Source: Pseudomonas sp. W4I3 (GTDB lineage Bacteria > Pseudomonadota > Gammaproteobacteria > Pseudomonadales > Pseudomonadaceae). Taken from it: a DNA stretch of 64,000 nt. Numbering within the stretch: the stretch's first letter is position 1; the number at the start of each line of letters is the position of its first letter. The stretch spans positions 3,743,501-3,807,500 of the forward strand of contig NZ_JAUSXS010000001.1 of NCBI RefSeq assembly GCF_030816195.1. The letters are read 5' to 3'. Made by a program: the position numbers and the translations under genes. Shown here in pieces: positions 36,444-46,157 of this stretch. Under the pieces are notes generated by a model. It worked only from the letters and a program-made list of their open reading frames with translations. It made no database searches and was not told the DNA's origin.

Positions 36444-37274
36444 ATGACGCTTCAACAATCCCGCCGCCTGCAGAGCCTGTTGCTTGGCACCCTGGCCTGG
36501 GCCATTGCGATCCTGATTTTCTTCCCGATCTTCTGGATGGTGCTGACCAGCTTCAAGACCGAAATCGACGCGTTCGCCACGCCGCCGCAGTTCATCTTCA
36601 CGCCAACGCTGGAGAACTACCTGCACATCAATGAGCGCAGCAACTACTTCAGCTATGCCTGGAACTCGGTGCTGATCTCGTTCAGCGCCACCGCCCTGTG
36701 CCTGCTGATCTCGGTGCCGGCCGCCTACTCCATGGCCTTCTACGAAACAAAGCGCACCAAGGGCACGCTGCTGTGGATGCTGTCCACCAAGATGCTGCCG
36801 CCAGTGGGTGTGCTGATGCCGATCTACCTGCTGGCCAAGAGTTTTGGTCTTTTGGACACGCGCATCGCGCTGATCATCATCTACACCCTGATCAACCTGC
36901 CGATTGTGGTGTGGATGGTTTACACCTACTTCAAGGACATTCCCAAGGACATCCTCGAAGCCGCACGCCTGGATGGTGCCACCCTGTGGCAGGAAATGGT
37001 CCGGGTACTGCTGCCGATCGCCAAGGGTGGCCTGGCCTCCACCGTGCTGCTGTCGTTGATCCTGTGCTGGAACGAAGCGTTCTGGTCGCTGAACCTGACG
37101 TCATCGAACGCCGCGCCGCTGACCGCACTGATCGCCTCCTATTCCAGCCCCGAAGGCTTGTTCTGGGCCAAATTGTCCGCCGTATCGACCCTGGCCTGCG
37201 CGCCGATCCTGATCTTTGGCTGGATCAGCCAGAAACAGCTGGTGCGCGGCCTGTCCTTCGGCGCAGTCAAATAA
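36444..37274 (+). CDS. mtlG: Mannitol ABC transporter permease MtlG
   Basis: A 276-residue MalG-type permease, about six membrane helices, EAA loop DILEAARLDGATLWQEMVRVLLPIAKGG. It begins 10 bp after mtlF and is followed closely by mtlK. Confidence 0.93.
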   Translation: MTLQQSRRLQSLLLGTLAWAIAILIFFPIFWMVLTSFKTEIDAFATPPQFIFTPTLENYLHINERSNYFSYAWNSVLISFSATALCLLISVPAAYSMAFYETKRTKGTLLWMLSTKMLPPVGVLMPIYLLAKSFGLLDTRIALIIIYTLINLPIVVWMVYTYFKDIPKDILEAARLDGATLWQEMVRVLLPIAKGGLASTVLLSLILCWNEAFWSLNLTSSNAAPLTALIASYSSPEGLFWAKLSAVSTLACAPILIFGWISQKQLVRGLSFGAVK

Positions 37275-37297
37275 TAATTCCAAGCGGAGGGCCCATC

Positions 37298-38401
37298 ATG
37301 GCCAACCTGAAAATCAAGAATCTGCAAAAAGGCTTCGAAGGTTTTTCCATCATCAAGGGCATCGACCTGGAAGTGAACGACAAGGAATTCGTGGTGTTCG
37401 TCGGCCCGTCGGGCTGTGGCAAATCCACGCTGCTGCGCCTGATCGCCGGCCTGGAAGAAGTCAGCGAAGGCACCATCGAGCTGGACGGGCGCGACATCAC
37501 CGAAGTGACCCCGGCCAAGCGCGACCTGGCCATGGTGTTCCAGACGTATGCGCTGTACCCGCACATGAGCGTGCGCAAGAACATGTCGTTCGCCCTGGAC
37601 TTGGCCGGCGTCGACAAGAAGCTGGTGGAAAGCAAGGTCAGCGAAGCGGCGCGTATTCTGGAGCTGGGCCCTCTGCTGGAGCGCAAGCCCAAGCAACTCT
37701 CCGGCGGCCAGCGCCAGCGCGTCGCGATTGGTCGGGCGATTGTGCGTAACCCGAAGATCTTCCTGTTCGACGAACCCTTGTCCAACCTCGACGCCGCCCT
37801 GCGCGTGCAGATGCGCCTGGAATTGGCACGCCTGCATAAAGAGCTGCAGGCAACCATGATCTACGTGACCCACGACCAGGTCGAAGCCATGACCCTGGCC
37901 GACAAAGTCGTCGTGCTCAACAGCGGTCGCATCGAACAGGTCGGCTCGCCGCTGGAGCTGTATCACCAGCCGGCCAACCTGTTTGTCGCGGGCTTCCTCG
38001 GCACGCCCAAAATGGGCTTCCTCAAAGGCAAAGTGACCCGCGTGGAGGGCCAGGGCTGCGACGTACAACTGGACGCCGGCACCCTGATCAGCCTGCCGCT
38101 GAGCGGCCAGACCCTGAGCGTGGGCAGCGCGGTGACCCTGGGCATTCGCCCGGAGCACCTGGAAATCGCAGCGTCCGGCCAGACCACCCTGACCGTCACC
38201 GCCGACGTCGGCGAACGCTTGGGCAGCGACACCTTCTGTCACGTCATCACCGCCAACGGCGAGCCGCTGACGATGCGTATTCGCGGTGACATGGCCAGCC
38301 AATATGGCGAAACCCTGCAACTGCACCTGGACCCGGCGCACTGCCACCTGTTCGACACCGACGGCGTGGCCGTGGCCCGTCCCCTGCGCGCTGCCGCCTG
38401 A
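37298..38401 (+). CDS. mtlK: Mannitol ABC transporter ATPase MtlK
   Basis: A 367-residue sugar-importer ATPase with Walker A GPSGCGKST (36-44), signature LSGGQ (134-138), Walker B LFDEP just after, and a C-terminal TOBE-like regulatory domain (about 235-365). GCGGAGGG ribosome-binding site before the ATG. Energises MtlFG. Confidence 0.95.
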   Translation: MANLKIKNLQKGFEGFSIIKGIDLEVNDKEFVVFVGPSGCGKSTLLRLIAGLEEVSEGTIELDGRDITEVTPAKRDLAMVFQTYALYPHMSVRKNMSFALDLAGVDKKLVESKVSEAARILELGPLLERKPKQLSGGQRQRVAIGRAIVRNPKIFLFDEPLSNLDAALRVQMRLELARLHKELQATMIYVTHDQVEAMTLADKVVVLNSGRIEQVGSPLELYHQPANLFVAGFLGTPKMGFLKGKVTRVEGQGCDVQLDAGTLISLPLSGQTLSVGSAVTLGIRPEHLEIAASGQTTLTVTADVGERLGSDTFCHVITANGEPLTMRIRGDMASQYGETLQLHLDPAHCHLFDTDGVAVARPLRAAA

Positions 38402-38419
38402 TTTCGCGAGTATTTCCAG

Positions 38420-39901
38420 ATGAAACTGAATAAACACAACCTCACCCAGCTGGCCCCCGAAGTGCAACTGCCGGCCTACGCGATTGCCGATACCCGCCAG
38501 GGCATCGCGCACATCGGCGTCGGCGGTTTCCACCGGGCGCACCAGGCGTTTTACACCGACGCCTTGATGAACACCGGCGAAGGCCTGGACTGGAGCATCT
38601 GCGGCGTTGGCCTGCGCGCGGAAGACCGCAAGGCCCGCGACGACCTGGCCGGCCAGGATTATCTGTTTACCTTGTACGAACTGGGCGACACCGACGACAC
38701 CGAAGTGCGCGTGATCGGCGCCCTCAGCGACATGCTGCTGGCAGAAGACGGCGCCCAGGCCCTGATCGACAAACTGGCCGACCCGGCCATTCGTATCGTG
38801 TCGCTGACCATCACCGAAGGCGGCTATTGCATCGACGACAGCAACGGCGAATTCATGGCCCACCTGCCGCAGATCCAGCATGACCTGGCGCACCCCGGCG
38901 CACCGAAAACTGTGTTCGGCTTTCTCTGCGCCGCACTGACCCAGCGCCGCGCCGCCGGCACTCCCGCGTTCACGGTGATGTCCTGCGATAACCTGCCGCA
39001 CAACGGCGCTGTCACCCGCAAGGCGCTGCTCGCGTTCGCCGCGTTGCACGACGCGCAATTGCATGACTGGATCAACGCCAATGTGAGCTTCCCGAATGCC
39101 ATGGTCGACCGCATCACGCCGATGACCAGCAGCGCCCATCGCCTGCAACTGCATGATGAGCACGGCATCGACGATGCCTGGCCGGTGGTGTGCGAGCCCT
39201 TTGTGCAGTGGGTGCTGGAAGACAAGTTCGTCAATGGCCGCCCGGCCTGGGAAAAGGTCGGCGTGCAGTTCACCGACGACGTGACGCCGTACGAAGAAAT
39301 GAAGATCGGCCTGCTCAACGGCAGCCACCTGGCCCTGACGTACCTGGGGTTTCTCAAGGGCTACCGGTTTGTTCACGAGACCATGAACGACCCGTTGTTT
39401 GTCGCCTACATGCGCGCCTACATGGACCTGGACGTCACGCCGAACCTGGCGCCGGTGCCGGGCATTGACCTGACGCAGTACAAGCAGACCCTGGTGGACC
39501 GCTTTTCCAACCAGGCAATTGCCGACCAGCTGGAACGGGTATGCTCGGACGGTTCATCGAAGTTTCCCAAGTTCACCGTGCCGACCATCAATCGCTTGAT
39601 TGCCGATGGGCGTGAGACCGAGCGCGCAGCGTTGGTCGTGGCGGCGTGGGCGCTGTACTTGAAGGGTGTGGACGAGAACGGAGTGAGCTACCAAATTCCG
39701 GACCCGCGCGCCGAGTTCTGCCAGGCACTGGTGAGTGATGACGTATTGATCAGCCAGCGCCTGCTGGGGGTTGAAGAGATTTTCGGCACCGCTATTCCCA
39801 ACTCGCCTGCATTTGTGGCAGCGTTTGAGCGGTGTTATGTGAGCTTGCGGGACAACGGCGTCACCGCAACCTTGGAACAGCTACTGAAGAAACCGGCTTA
39901 A
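38420..39901 (+). CDS. mtlD: Mannitol 2-dehydrogenase MtlD
   Basis: A 493-residue long-chain polyol dehydrogenase that oxidises D-mannitol to D-fructose (also arabitol, sorbitol) with NAD+. N-terminal Rossmann domain with GVGGFHRAHQAFYTDALM, and the family signature SLTITEGGYCID; C-terminal helical catalytic domain with the KIGLLNGSHLALTYLG motif holding the catalytic Lys/His residues. It follows mtlK by 18 bp. Confidence 0.95.
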   Translation: MKLNKHNLTQLAPEVQLPAYAIADTRQGIAHIGVGGFHRAHQAFYTDALMNTGEGLDWSICGVGLRAEDRKARDDLAGQDYLFTLYELGDTDDTEVRVIGALSDMLLAEDGAQALIDKLADPAIRIVSLTITEGGYCIDDSNGEFMAHLPQIQHDLAHPGAPKTVFGFLCAALTQRRAAGTPAFTVMSCDNLPHNGAVTRKALLAFAALHDAQLHDWINANVSFPNAMVDRITPMTSSAHRLQLHDEHGIDDAWPVVCEPFVQWVLEDKFVNGRPAWEKVGVQFTDDVTPYEEMKIGLLNGSHLALTYLGFLKGYRFVHETMNDPLFVAYMRAYMDLDVTPNLAPVPGIDLTQYKQTLVDRFSNQAIADQLERVCSDGSSKFPKFTVPTINRLIADGRETERAALVVAAWALYLKGVDENGVSYQIPDPRAEFCQALVSDDVLISQRLLGVEEIFGTAIPNSPAFVAAFERCYVSLRDNGVTATLEQLLKKPA

Positions 39902-39904
39902 ACC

Positions 39905-40057
39905 TGTGGGAGGGGGCTTGCCCCACTGTAGGAGCGAGCTTGCTCGCGAAAAACGTCCAGGCAACGCGTTCATTCTGAATAAACGCCGGTGGCCTGAGTT
40001 CTTCGCGAGCAAGCTCGCTCCTACACTGGCGGGTAACAGGGCAAGCCCCCTCCCACA
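39905..40057. repeat. Nested REPINs between mtlD and mtlY
   Basis: Outer arms TGTGGGAGGGGGCTTGCCCC and its inverted partner (ending 40057) enclose a complete 99-bp REPIN of the other family (39927-40025, TGTAGGAGCGAGCTTGC arms). One mobile repeat has inserted into the loop of another, inside an operon. Confidence 0.9.
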
Positions 40058-40106
40058 TGTGGACCGCATTACCAATCCGAAAAATAATACTGCTGAGCAA
40101 ATCATC

Positions 40107-41588
40107 ATGACCCAGCAAAACCTGTTCCTCGGCATCGACTGCGGCACCCAGGGCACTAAAGCTATCGTTCTCGACGCGTCCAGCGGCAAGGTGCTGGGGC
40201 TGGGCGCCGCCGCGCACACCTTGATCAGCGGCGCCAACGGCCGGCGCGAGCAGCACACCCAGGAATGGCTGGACGCCTTTACCGAAGCCACCCACCGCGC
40301 CCTGCAACAGGCCGGGGTCGACGGCCAGGATATCCTCGGCATTGGCGTTTCCGGCCAGCAGCATGGCTTGGTGCTGCTCGATGAGCAGGGTGAAGTACTG
40401 CGCCCGGCAAAACTGTGGTGCGACACCGAAACCGCCGCCGAAAATGACCGCCTGCTGCAGCACCTGGGCGGCGAAAGCGGCTCGCTGGAGCGTCTGGGCG
40501 TGGCCATTGCGCCGGGCTACACCGTGTCCAAACTGCTGTGGACCCGTGAACAGCACCCGGACCTTTTCGCGCGCATCGCCCACATCCTGCTGCCCCACGA
40601 CTACCTCAATTACTGGCTCACCGGCCGCGCCGTCGCCGAATACGGCGATGCCTCGGGCACCGGCTATTTCAACGTGCGCAGCCGTGACTGGGACGTGGCG
40701 CTGCTCCAGCACATCGACCCCAGTGGTCGGCTGCAGGCGGCGCTGCCCGAGCTGATTGAAGCCGATCAAGCCGTGGGCACGATCCTGCCGGCCATCGCCG
40801 AGCGCCTGGGCATCAACCCCAACGCGGTCGTCGCCAGCGGCGGCGGCGACAACATGATGGGCGCCATCGGCACCGGTAATATCGCTCCTGGGGTAATCAC
40901 CATGAGCCTGGGCTCATCGGGCACCGTCTACGCCTTTGCCGACCAGCCCAACGTCAGTCCCCAGGCGTCGGTCGCGACCTTCTGCGCCTCCAGCGGTGGC
41001 TGGTTGCCGTTGATCTGCACGATGAACCTGACCAATGCCACCAGCGTGATCCGCGAGCTGTTCGAACTCGACCTGAACGCCTTCAACGCCCTGGTCGAGC
41101 AGGCCGCCATCGGCGCCGACGGGGTGAGCATGCTGCCGTTCCTCAACGGCGAACGGGTACCCGCCCTGCCCCACGCCACCGGCAGCCTGCACGGCCTGAC
41201 CATGACCAACCTGACCCGCGCCAACCTGTGCCGCGCGGTGGTCGAAGGCACCACCTTCGGCCTGCGCTACGGCCTGGACCTGCTGCGCCAGACCGGCCTG
41301 CAAAGCCTGGGCATCCGCTTGATCGGCGGCGGCTCGAAAAGCCCGGTGTGGCGGCAGATGGTCGCCGATATCATGAACACCGAAGTGGTGTGTACCGAAC
41401 AGAGCGAAGCCGCGGCCCTGGGCGCGGCGATCCAGGCGGCGTGGTGCCAGTCCGGCGAATCCCTGGCCAGCCTGTGCGACAAATGCGTGAGCCTTGACCC
41501 GGCCAGCCGCACCGTGCCGGTGCCGGCCAATGTCAGGGCCTATCAACAAGCCTATGAGCGTTATCAACAACTTGTGGCAACCCTTTAA
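40107..41588 (+). CDS. mtlY: Xylulokinase MtlY
   Basis: A 493-residue FGGY-family sugar kinase that phosphorylates D-xylulose, the product of arabitol oxidation. N-terminal FGIDCGTQGTK-like phosphate motif (FLGIDCGTQGTKAIVLD), C-terminal GGGSKSPVWRQMVADIMN and a central MSLGSSGTVYAF. Start at MTQQNLF (40107); in-frame codons back to 39906 are translated REPIN. Followed by mtlZ after 12 bp. Confidence 0.93.
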   Translation: MTQQNLFLGIDCGTQGTKAIVLDASSGKVLGLGAAAHTLISGANGRREQHTQEWLDAFTEATHRALQQAGVDGQDILGIGVSGQQHGLVLLDEQGEVLRPAKLWCDTETAAENDRLLQHLGGESGSLERLGVAIAPGYTVSKLLWTREQHPDLFARIAHILLPHDYLNYWLTGRAVAEYGDASGTGYFNVRSRDWDVALLQHIDPSGRLQAALPELIEADQAVGTILPAIAERLGINPNAVVASGGGDNMMGAIGTGNIAPGVITMSLGSSGTVYAFADQPNVSPQASVATFCASSGGWLPLICTMNLTNATSVIRELFELDLNAFNALVEQAAIGADGVSMLPFLNGERVPALPHATGSLHGLTMTNLTRANLCRAVVEGTTFGLRYGLDLLRQTGLQSLGIRLIGGGSKSPVWRQMVADIMNTEVVCTEQSEAAALGAAIQAAWCQSGESLASLCDKCVSLDPASRTVPVPANVRAYQQAYERYQQLVATL

Positions 41589-41600
41589 GAGCGAGCAACT

Positions 41601-42539
41601 ATGTATCTGGTGTGTGGTGAAGCGCTGTTTGATTTTTTCAGCCAGGAGGATGCCGACGGGCAGGCCGCCAAGCTCGATTACAAGGCGATTGCCGGGGGTT
41701 CGCCGTTCAACGTGGCGGTCGGCCTGCGCCGCCTGGGTATCGCATCGGGTTTCTTTGCCGGGATTTCCAACGATTACCTGGGCCGGCGCCTGTTGCAGGT
41801 GCTGAAAAATGAAGGCGTGAACGAAGACTTCCTGGTGCCCTTCGACGCGCCGACCACCCTGGCCATGGTGGCCGTGGGTGCCAATGGCTCGCCCCAATAC
41901 AGCTTTCGTGGCGAAGGCTGTGCAGACCGGCAACTGCAGCTGAGCCACCTGCCGCCCCTGGGTGACGAGATTCGCGGGCTGCATGTGGGCTCGTTCTCGC
42001 TGGTGGTACAGCCAATCGGCGACACGCTGCTCAACCTGGTCAAGCGCGAAAGCGGCAAGCGCCTGATCAGCCTCGACCCCAACGTGCGGCTGAACCCGCA
42101 ACCGGACATCCAACTGTGGCGCGACCGGGTGGCGGAATTGGTCAAGCATGCGGACCTGATCAAGGTCAGCGATGAAGACCTGCACCTGCTCTACCCCGAG
42201 CAATCCCCTGAAAGCGTGCTGCAAGGCTGGCTGCAACACCGCTGCCAGTTGGTATTCCTGACCCGGGGCGGCGATGGCGCCAGCGTGTTCAGCCGCCGCC
42301 ATGGCAATTGGTCGCAACCGGCCATCGATATCGTGATGGCCGATACGGTAGGTGCCGGCGATACCTTCCAGGCAGCATTGATTGCCTGGTTGACTGAGCA
42401 CCAATTGGACTCGGTCGAGGGCCTGCAGCAGCTTGACCGCGAACAGATCGACGCCATGCTCGGCTTTGCGATCCGCGCCGCAGCGCTGACCTGTACCCGT
42501 ACCGGGCCGGACCTGCCTTACCGCAGCCAATTAGGCTGA
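41601..42539 (+). CDS. mtlZ: Fructokinase MtlZ
   Basis: A 312-residue PfkB/ribokinase-fold kinase for fructose produced by MtlD. N-terminal PfkB motif (AGGSPFNVAVGLRRLGIASGFFAGISNDYLG) and C-terminal DTVGAGDTFQAALIAWL with the catalytic aspartate. Last gene of the operon. Confidence 0.93.
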   Translation: MYLVCGEALFDFFSQEDADGQAAKLDYKAIAGGSPFNVAVGLRRLGIASGFFAGISNDYLGRRLLQVLKNEGVNEDFLVPFDAPTTLAMVAVGANGSPQYSFRGEGCADRQLQLSHLPPLGDEIRGLHVGSFSLVVQPIGDTLLNLVKRESGKRLISLDPNVRLNPQPDIQLWRDRVAELVKHADLIKVSDEDLHLLYPEQSPESVLQGWLQHRCQLVFLTRGGDGASVFSRRHGNWSQPAIDIVMADTVGAGDTFQAALIAWLTEHQLDSVEGLQQLDREQIDAMLGFAIRAAALTCTRTGPDLPYRSQLG

Positions 42540-42657
42540 TTGCTCTGCCGGCCGTGCGCTGCGCGGCCTGCTACCCTTTGTCAGAAAATTCTCCGTTGAG
42601 CGAGGTGTGTGCTAGACCAAAAAACAGCAGTAACAAAAACAATACGTAGGACACGTC

Positions 42658-45265
42658 ATGACCAAGGCATCTGGCTTTCCAACCCGAGCCGTTATTGCTG
42701 TCGGCATTCTTTCACTGCAGTATATCACTCCCCAGACCGCGCACTCCGCGTGCGCTTTTACCCCCGGACCCGGTGACGATAGTTACGTCTGCGACAGCGG
42801 CACCAGCGCCACTGGCCTGACCGATCTGCTGGGCAACAACAGCCTCACCCTACCCTCCGGCGGCTCCGGCACCCTCAATGGAGGCGTCACCTTCGGTGCG
42901 GGCGCCGATGCGGTACGCATCGATTCCGGGGTGATCACCGGCGCGGTGCAGCAAGGCAACGGCATTGACGATTTCATCATGAACGGTGGGCAAATCCAGT
43001 CCCTGGCCCAGGGTGATTCGCGCGACACCTTCCTGATGACCGGCGGCACCATCGTCGGCGCGTTCGAGGACGGCGACACCGCACGACAGAGCGGCGGCAC
43101 CATCGGCCGCGTCGACATGAAGCTCGACAATAACCTCTACGATATGTCCGGCGGCGCGATCCTGGGTAACCTGGTGACCGGCTTCGGCACCGACACCATC
43201 ATTGTTTCGGGCGGCACCATCGGCGGCAATATCAGTGTCAGCGGCGGTGATGACAGCATCACCGTCAGTAGCGGCGTGATCAGTGGCGAGATCCGCGCCA
43301 GTGTCGGCAACGATACGTTCAATTGGCTGGGCGGCGGCCGGATCAACTCCGCCGTGCTGATGGGCGATGGCGATGATAGCGCAGTGCTGCGCGGCCTCAG
43401 CGAAAGCCAGCTGGCTAGCACGCCCTCCCTCGACGGTGGCCTGGGCAATGATCAATTGACCTTCGATAACACCACCTCCGGCACGCCGGCGCGCTATGTC
43501 GGCTGGGAAACGGTCAACCTCGACAACGCTTCGCGCTTTGACCTGGCCGGGGATTTTTTCCTCGGCGACAGTACGAGCAACACCGGTACGTTCAACCTCG
43601 ATGGCAGCAGTACCCTGGCCGTGACCCAGGGCGCGATCCGCCCCTACAGCGCCGGCCAACTGGCAACGCTGAACAACGCCGGCACCATTGACATGACCAC
43701 CGGCAGCGCCAGTGCCGGCGATGCGCTCACGGTGCATGGCAACTACGTGGGCAACAACGGTCAACTGTGGCTGCAGACCGTGCTCGGTGACGACAACTCG
43801 GCCACGGACAAGTTGGTGGTGGCCGACGGCACGCTCAGCGGTCACACCCAGCTGGCCGTGACTAACCTCGGCGGTGCCGGTGGCTTTACCCAGAACAACG
43901 GCATCGAGGTGGTCCAGGCGCTCAACGGCGCGGTCAGCAGCATCGACGCCTTCGCCTTGAAGGGCTCGGTATCGGCCGGTGCCTATGAGTACCTGCTGTT
44001 CAAAGGTGGCGTCACCGCCGGTACGGAAAACAACTGGTACCTGCGCTCCTCGGTGGTGGCCGTGCAACCGCCCGCCGTACCACCGGTACCGCCCACCCCG
44101 CCGGTGGTGGTGCCTGTGCCACCGATTCCACCGACACCGCCTGTGGTCGACCCCGATGAACCACCGGTGGAGCCACCGACCGCGCAACCGGTGGCGCCAG
44201 TCGAGCCGCCGGCGCCAGCGCCGAGCCAGGTCGCGGCCGCCACGTCACCGCAATCCGCCGCCAGCAACCCGTTGCTGCCAACGGCCGTGGCCGGTGCCGA
44301 GCCTATCGCGCTGTACCGTCTGGAAGTGCCGGTGTACTCGGTTGTGGTTCCGGCCGCGCAACTGATGACGTTGCAGGCGCTGGGCACCTTTCACGACCGC
44401 CAGGGCGAGCAAAGCCTGCTCAGCGAAACCGGGGCGGTGCCGGCCGGTTGGGCGCGTGCCTACGGCAGCGATTTCAACAAAAGCTGGTCGGGCACCGTGT
44501 CGCCAAGCTTCGACGGCAGCGTCAAGGGCTATCAGGTGGGGCATGACCTCTACGCTGCGCACACCAGCGGCGGGCAATTGCAGCGCTTTGGCCTGTTCAT
44601 CGGGCAGAGCCGCTTGAACGGTGACGTCAAGGGATTCGCCGAAGGCTTTCAGGACCGGCGCTCCGGACGGGTCAAGCTCGACGGCGATAACGTCGGCGCC
44701 TATTGGACGCTCACCGACTCCGCAGGCGGGTATGTGGATGTGGTCGCGATGTTTACGCGCCTGGACGGCGATAGCAAATCCGACCGTGGTGTGAAGATGA
44801 ACACCAAGGGCCATGCCTTGGCGCTGTCCGCCGAAGCCGGTTATCCGTTCACTGTTTCCGAACACTGGGTGGTGGAACCGCAGGCCCAGGTGATCCGCCA
44901 GACCATCGACCTGGACAGCCAGAACGACGGCATTTCCAAGGTGTCGTTCGATTCTCAGGAAGTACTGGACCGGCCGGCTTGGCGCCCGTCTGAAGGGCCG
45001 CTACCGGGTGGGCAACACGCCCGTCGAGCCCTATCTGCGCGCCAACGCCTGGCGTACGTTCGGCGGCAGCGACACGGTGACCTACGATGATGTGGACCGC
45101 ATCAAGAGCGACCACAAGTCGTCCAGCGCCGACGTGGGCGTAGGGGTTGTCGCCAAGTTGTCGTCGGCGGTGAGCGTTTATCTGGCAGCGGACTACAACA
45201 CCAACCTGGACGGCAACGCCCTGGAAGGTGTCAGTGGCAACGCCGGTGTGCGGATGAGTTGGTAA
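42658..45265 (+). pseudogene. Autotransporter-like outer-membrane protein, frameshifted
   Basis: N-terminal signal peptide (about 1-30), a passenger rich in glycine/threonine with repeated GG-T-I and DDSI strands suggesting a beta-helix, a Pro-rich linker (near 44060-44240) and a C-terminal autotransporter barrel. The frame breaks at about 44965: GAAGTACTGG reads on as junk to 45090, whereas dropping one base restores WTGRLGARLKGRYRVGN and the terminal NAGVRMSW ending at 45265. The final aromatic strand needed for barrel assembly is out of frame, so as read the protein is non-functional. Could be a real mutation or a sequence error. It ends in a strong hairpin shared with the next gene. Confidence 0.85.
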
Positions 45266-45279
45266 CCCGCCAACAACAG

Positions 45280-45303
45280 TGGGCCTGGCGAATGCCAGGC
45301 CCA
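45280..45303. terminator. Bidirectional terminator
   Basis: TGGGCCTGGC-GAAT-GCCAGGCCCA, a perfect 10-bp stem between the convergent autotransporter and DUF1652 genes. Confidence 0.75.
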
Positions 45304-45311
45304 TGGGTCAC

Positions 45312-45584
45312 TCACCAGTAATAACCACGCCCTCCTGCTCGTTGCAGGACAGGGGCGTGGGAATGTGTGAGTCCTTCACGCAATTCGGTGATCAGGTTGC
45401 AGATGGCTCGACTGCTGTCGAGCTTGTCTGCGCTTATTCCCTTGACCTCCAGATCCACGCGGTCACGGTCACGGTCGTCATAGACCCTGATCGTCAGCGA
45501 AGCATCTTCGGCTTTGGTGCACTCACACCGCTTGGGCAGGAAACTTCCTTCAATAATGCTGCGAAGCTCTAGTTCCGAAAGCAT
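45312..45584 (-). CDS. DUF1652 family protein
   Basis: A 90-residue protein starting MLSELELRSIIEGSFLPKRCEC, matching the DUF1652 pattern (LELRxIIE..FLP..C.C, then RAICNLITELREGL). Soluble, no known function, common in Pseudomonas, often in several paralogues. AGGAGAGG ribosome-binding region precedes it. Confidence 0.8.
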   Translation of the reverse strand: MLSELELRSIIEGSFLPKRCECTKAEDASLTIRVYDDRDRDRVDLEVKGISADKLDSSRAICNLITELREGLTHSHAPVLQRAGGRGYYW

Positions 45585-45953
45585 GGCTAACCTCTCCTTT
45601 TTTTGAGACTGCCAACAGTTTTATAGGTATTCCACAGGCACTTGCCTGCCGCGTCTTGCCGGCCCTGGAAGACGCCTTCTTCAGAAGCCTACTCGGCAAT
45701 ATCCACTGCTGTTGTAACCTTTCTTCATAAGCCGGCCGCTTGGTTATATAAGCGTGAGCGCTCGCTCAGCATCATCGTCGAACCGCATCGATTAATCGTT
45801 TAACCCGTCGCCTGAGCCGCGCGTAACCCCGGTGGTCGATGCTTCTGGCAACATATGGCAAACAATCAATCTGCGGCCCTTTCGTCGAGAGGGACTTACA
45901 CAGAACATATGAAACATATACGCTTCGTATATTAAATTCTGATAGTGAAGCGT
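45585..45953. other. Intergenic region with divergent promoters
   Basis: 369 bp between the DUF1652 gene and the ParD-like gene. The right end holds the palindromic operator at 45916-45932 and AT-rich promoter sequence. I see no gene, RNA or repeat in the rest. Confidence 0.5.
45916..45932 (+). promoter_or_regulatory. Palindromic operator before the ParD-like gene
   Basis: ATATACG-CTT-CGTATAT, a perfect 7-bp inverted repeat, 21 bp before the ATG, overlapping an AT-rich -10-like stretch (TATATTAAAT). Part of it recurs as GAAGCGTATGG at the start codon. Consistent with autorepression by a ribbon-helix-helix protein. Confidence 0.6.
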
Positions 45954-46157
45954 ATGGGCATCGTCAAGATCACCGACCAATTGCACGAGCAACTGCGCCT
46001 GGCCAGCGCCACGATGGATCGTTCCATCAACGCCCAGGCGGAATTCTGGATCAAGATCGGCCTGCTGGCCGAGCTCAATCCGCAGCTGCCTTATAACGAG
46101 CTGATCAACAAACTGTTACTGGACAAGCCCGACCTGATCCGGGGGCGCAGCCAATGA
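45954..46157 (+). CDS. ParD-like ribbon-helix-helix protein
   Basis: A 67-residue protein: GIVKITDQLHEQLRLASATMDRSINAQAEFWIKIGLLAEL is a MetJ/Arc-type ribbon-helix-helix typical of ParD-like antitoxins. A GTG start at 45945 would add three residues. The stop overlaps the ATG of the methionine aminopeptidase gene (ATGA). No ParE/RelE toxin is present; the partner position is taken by MetAP. Probably an autoregulating DNA-binding protein. Confidence 0.8.
   Translation: MGIVKITDQLHEQLRLASATMDRSINAQAEFWIKIGLLAELNPQLPYNELINKLLLDKPDLIRGRSQ

Noticed and set aside
39906-40106. N-terminal extension of mtlY (and similar ones before mtlF, the RND adaptor and after 62074)
   Set aside because: The extra residues (CRSELARE, GASPLPH types) are translated REP sequence; the true starts are the internal ATGs at 40107, 35543 and 57807.
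45008-45265. A separate small gene starting at 45008
   Set aside because: It is the out-of-frame C-terminus of the autotransporter, ending in the barrel beta-signal, not an independent gene.
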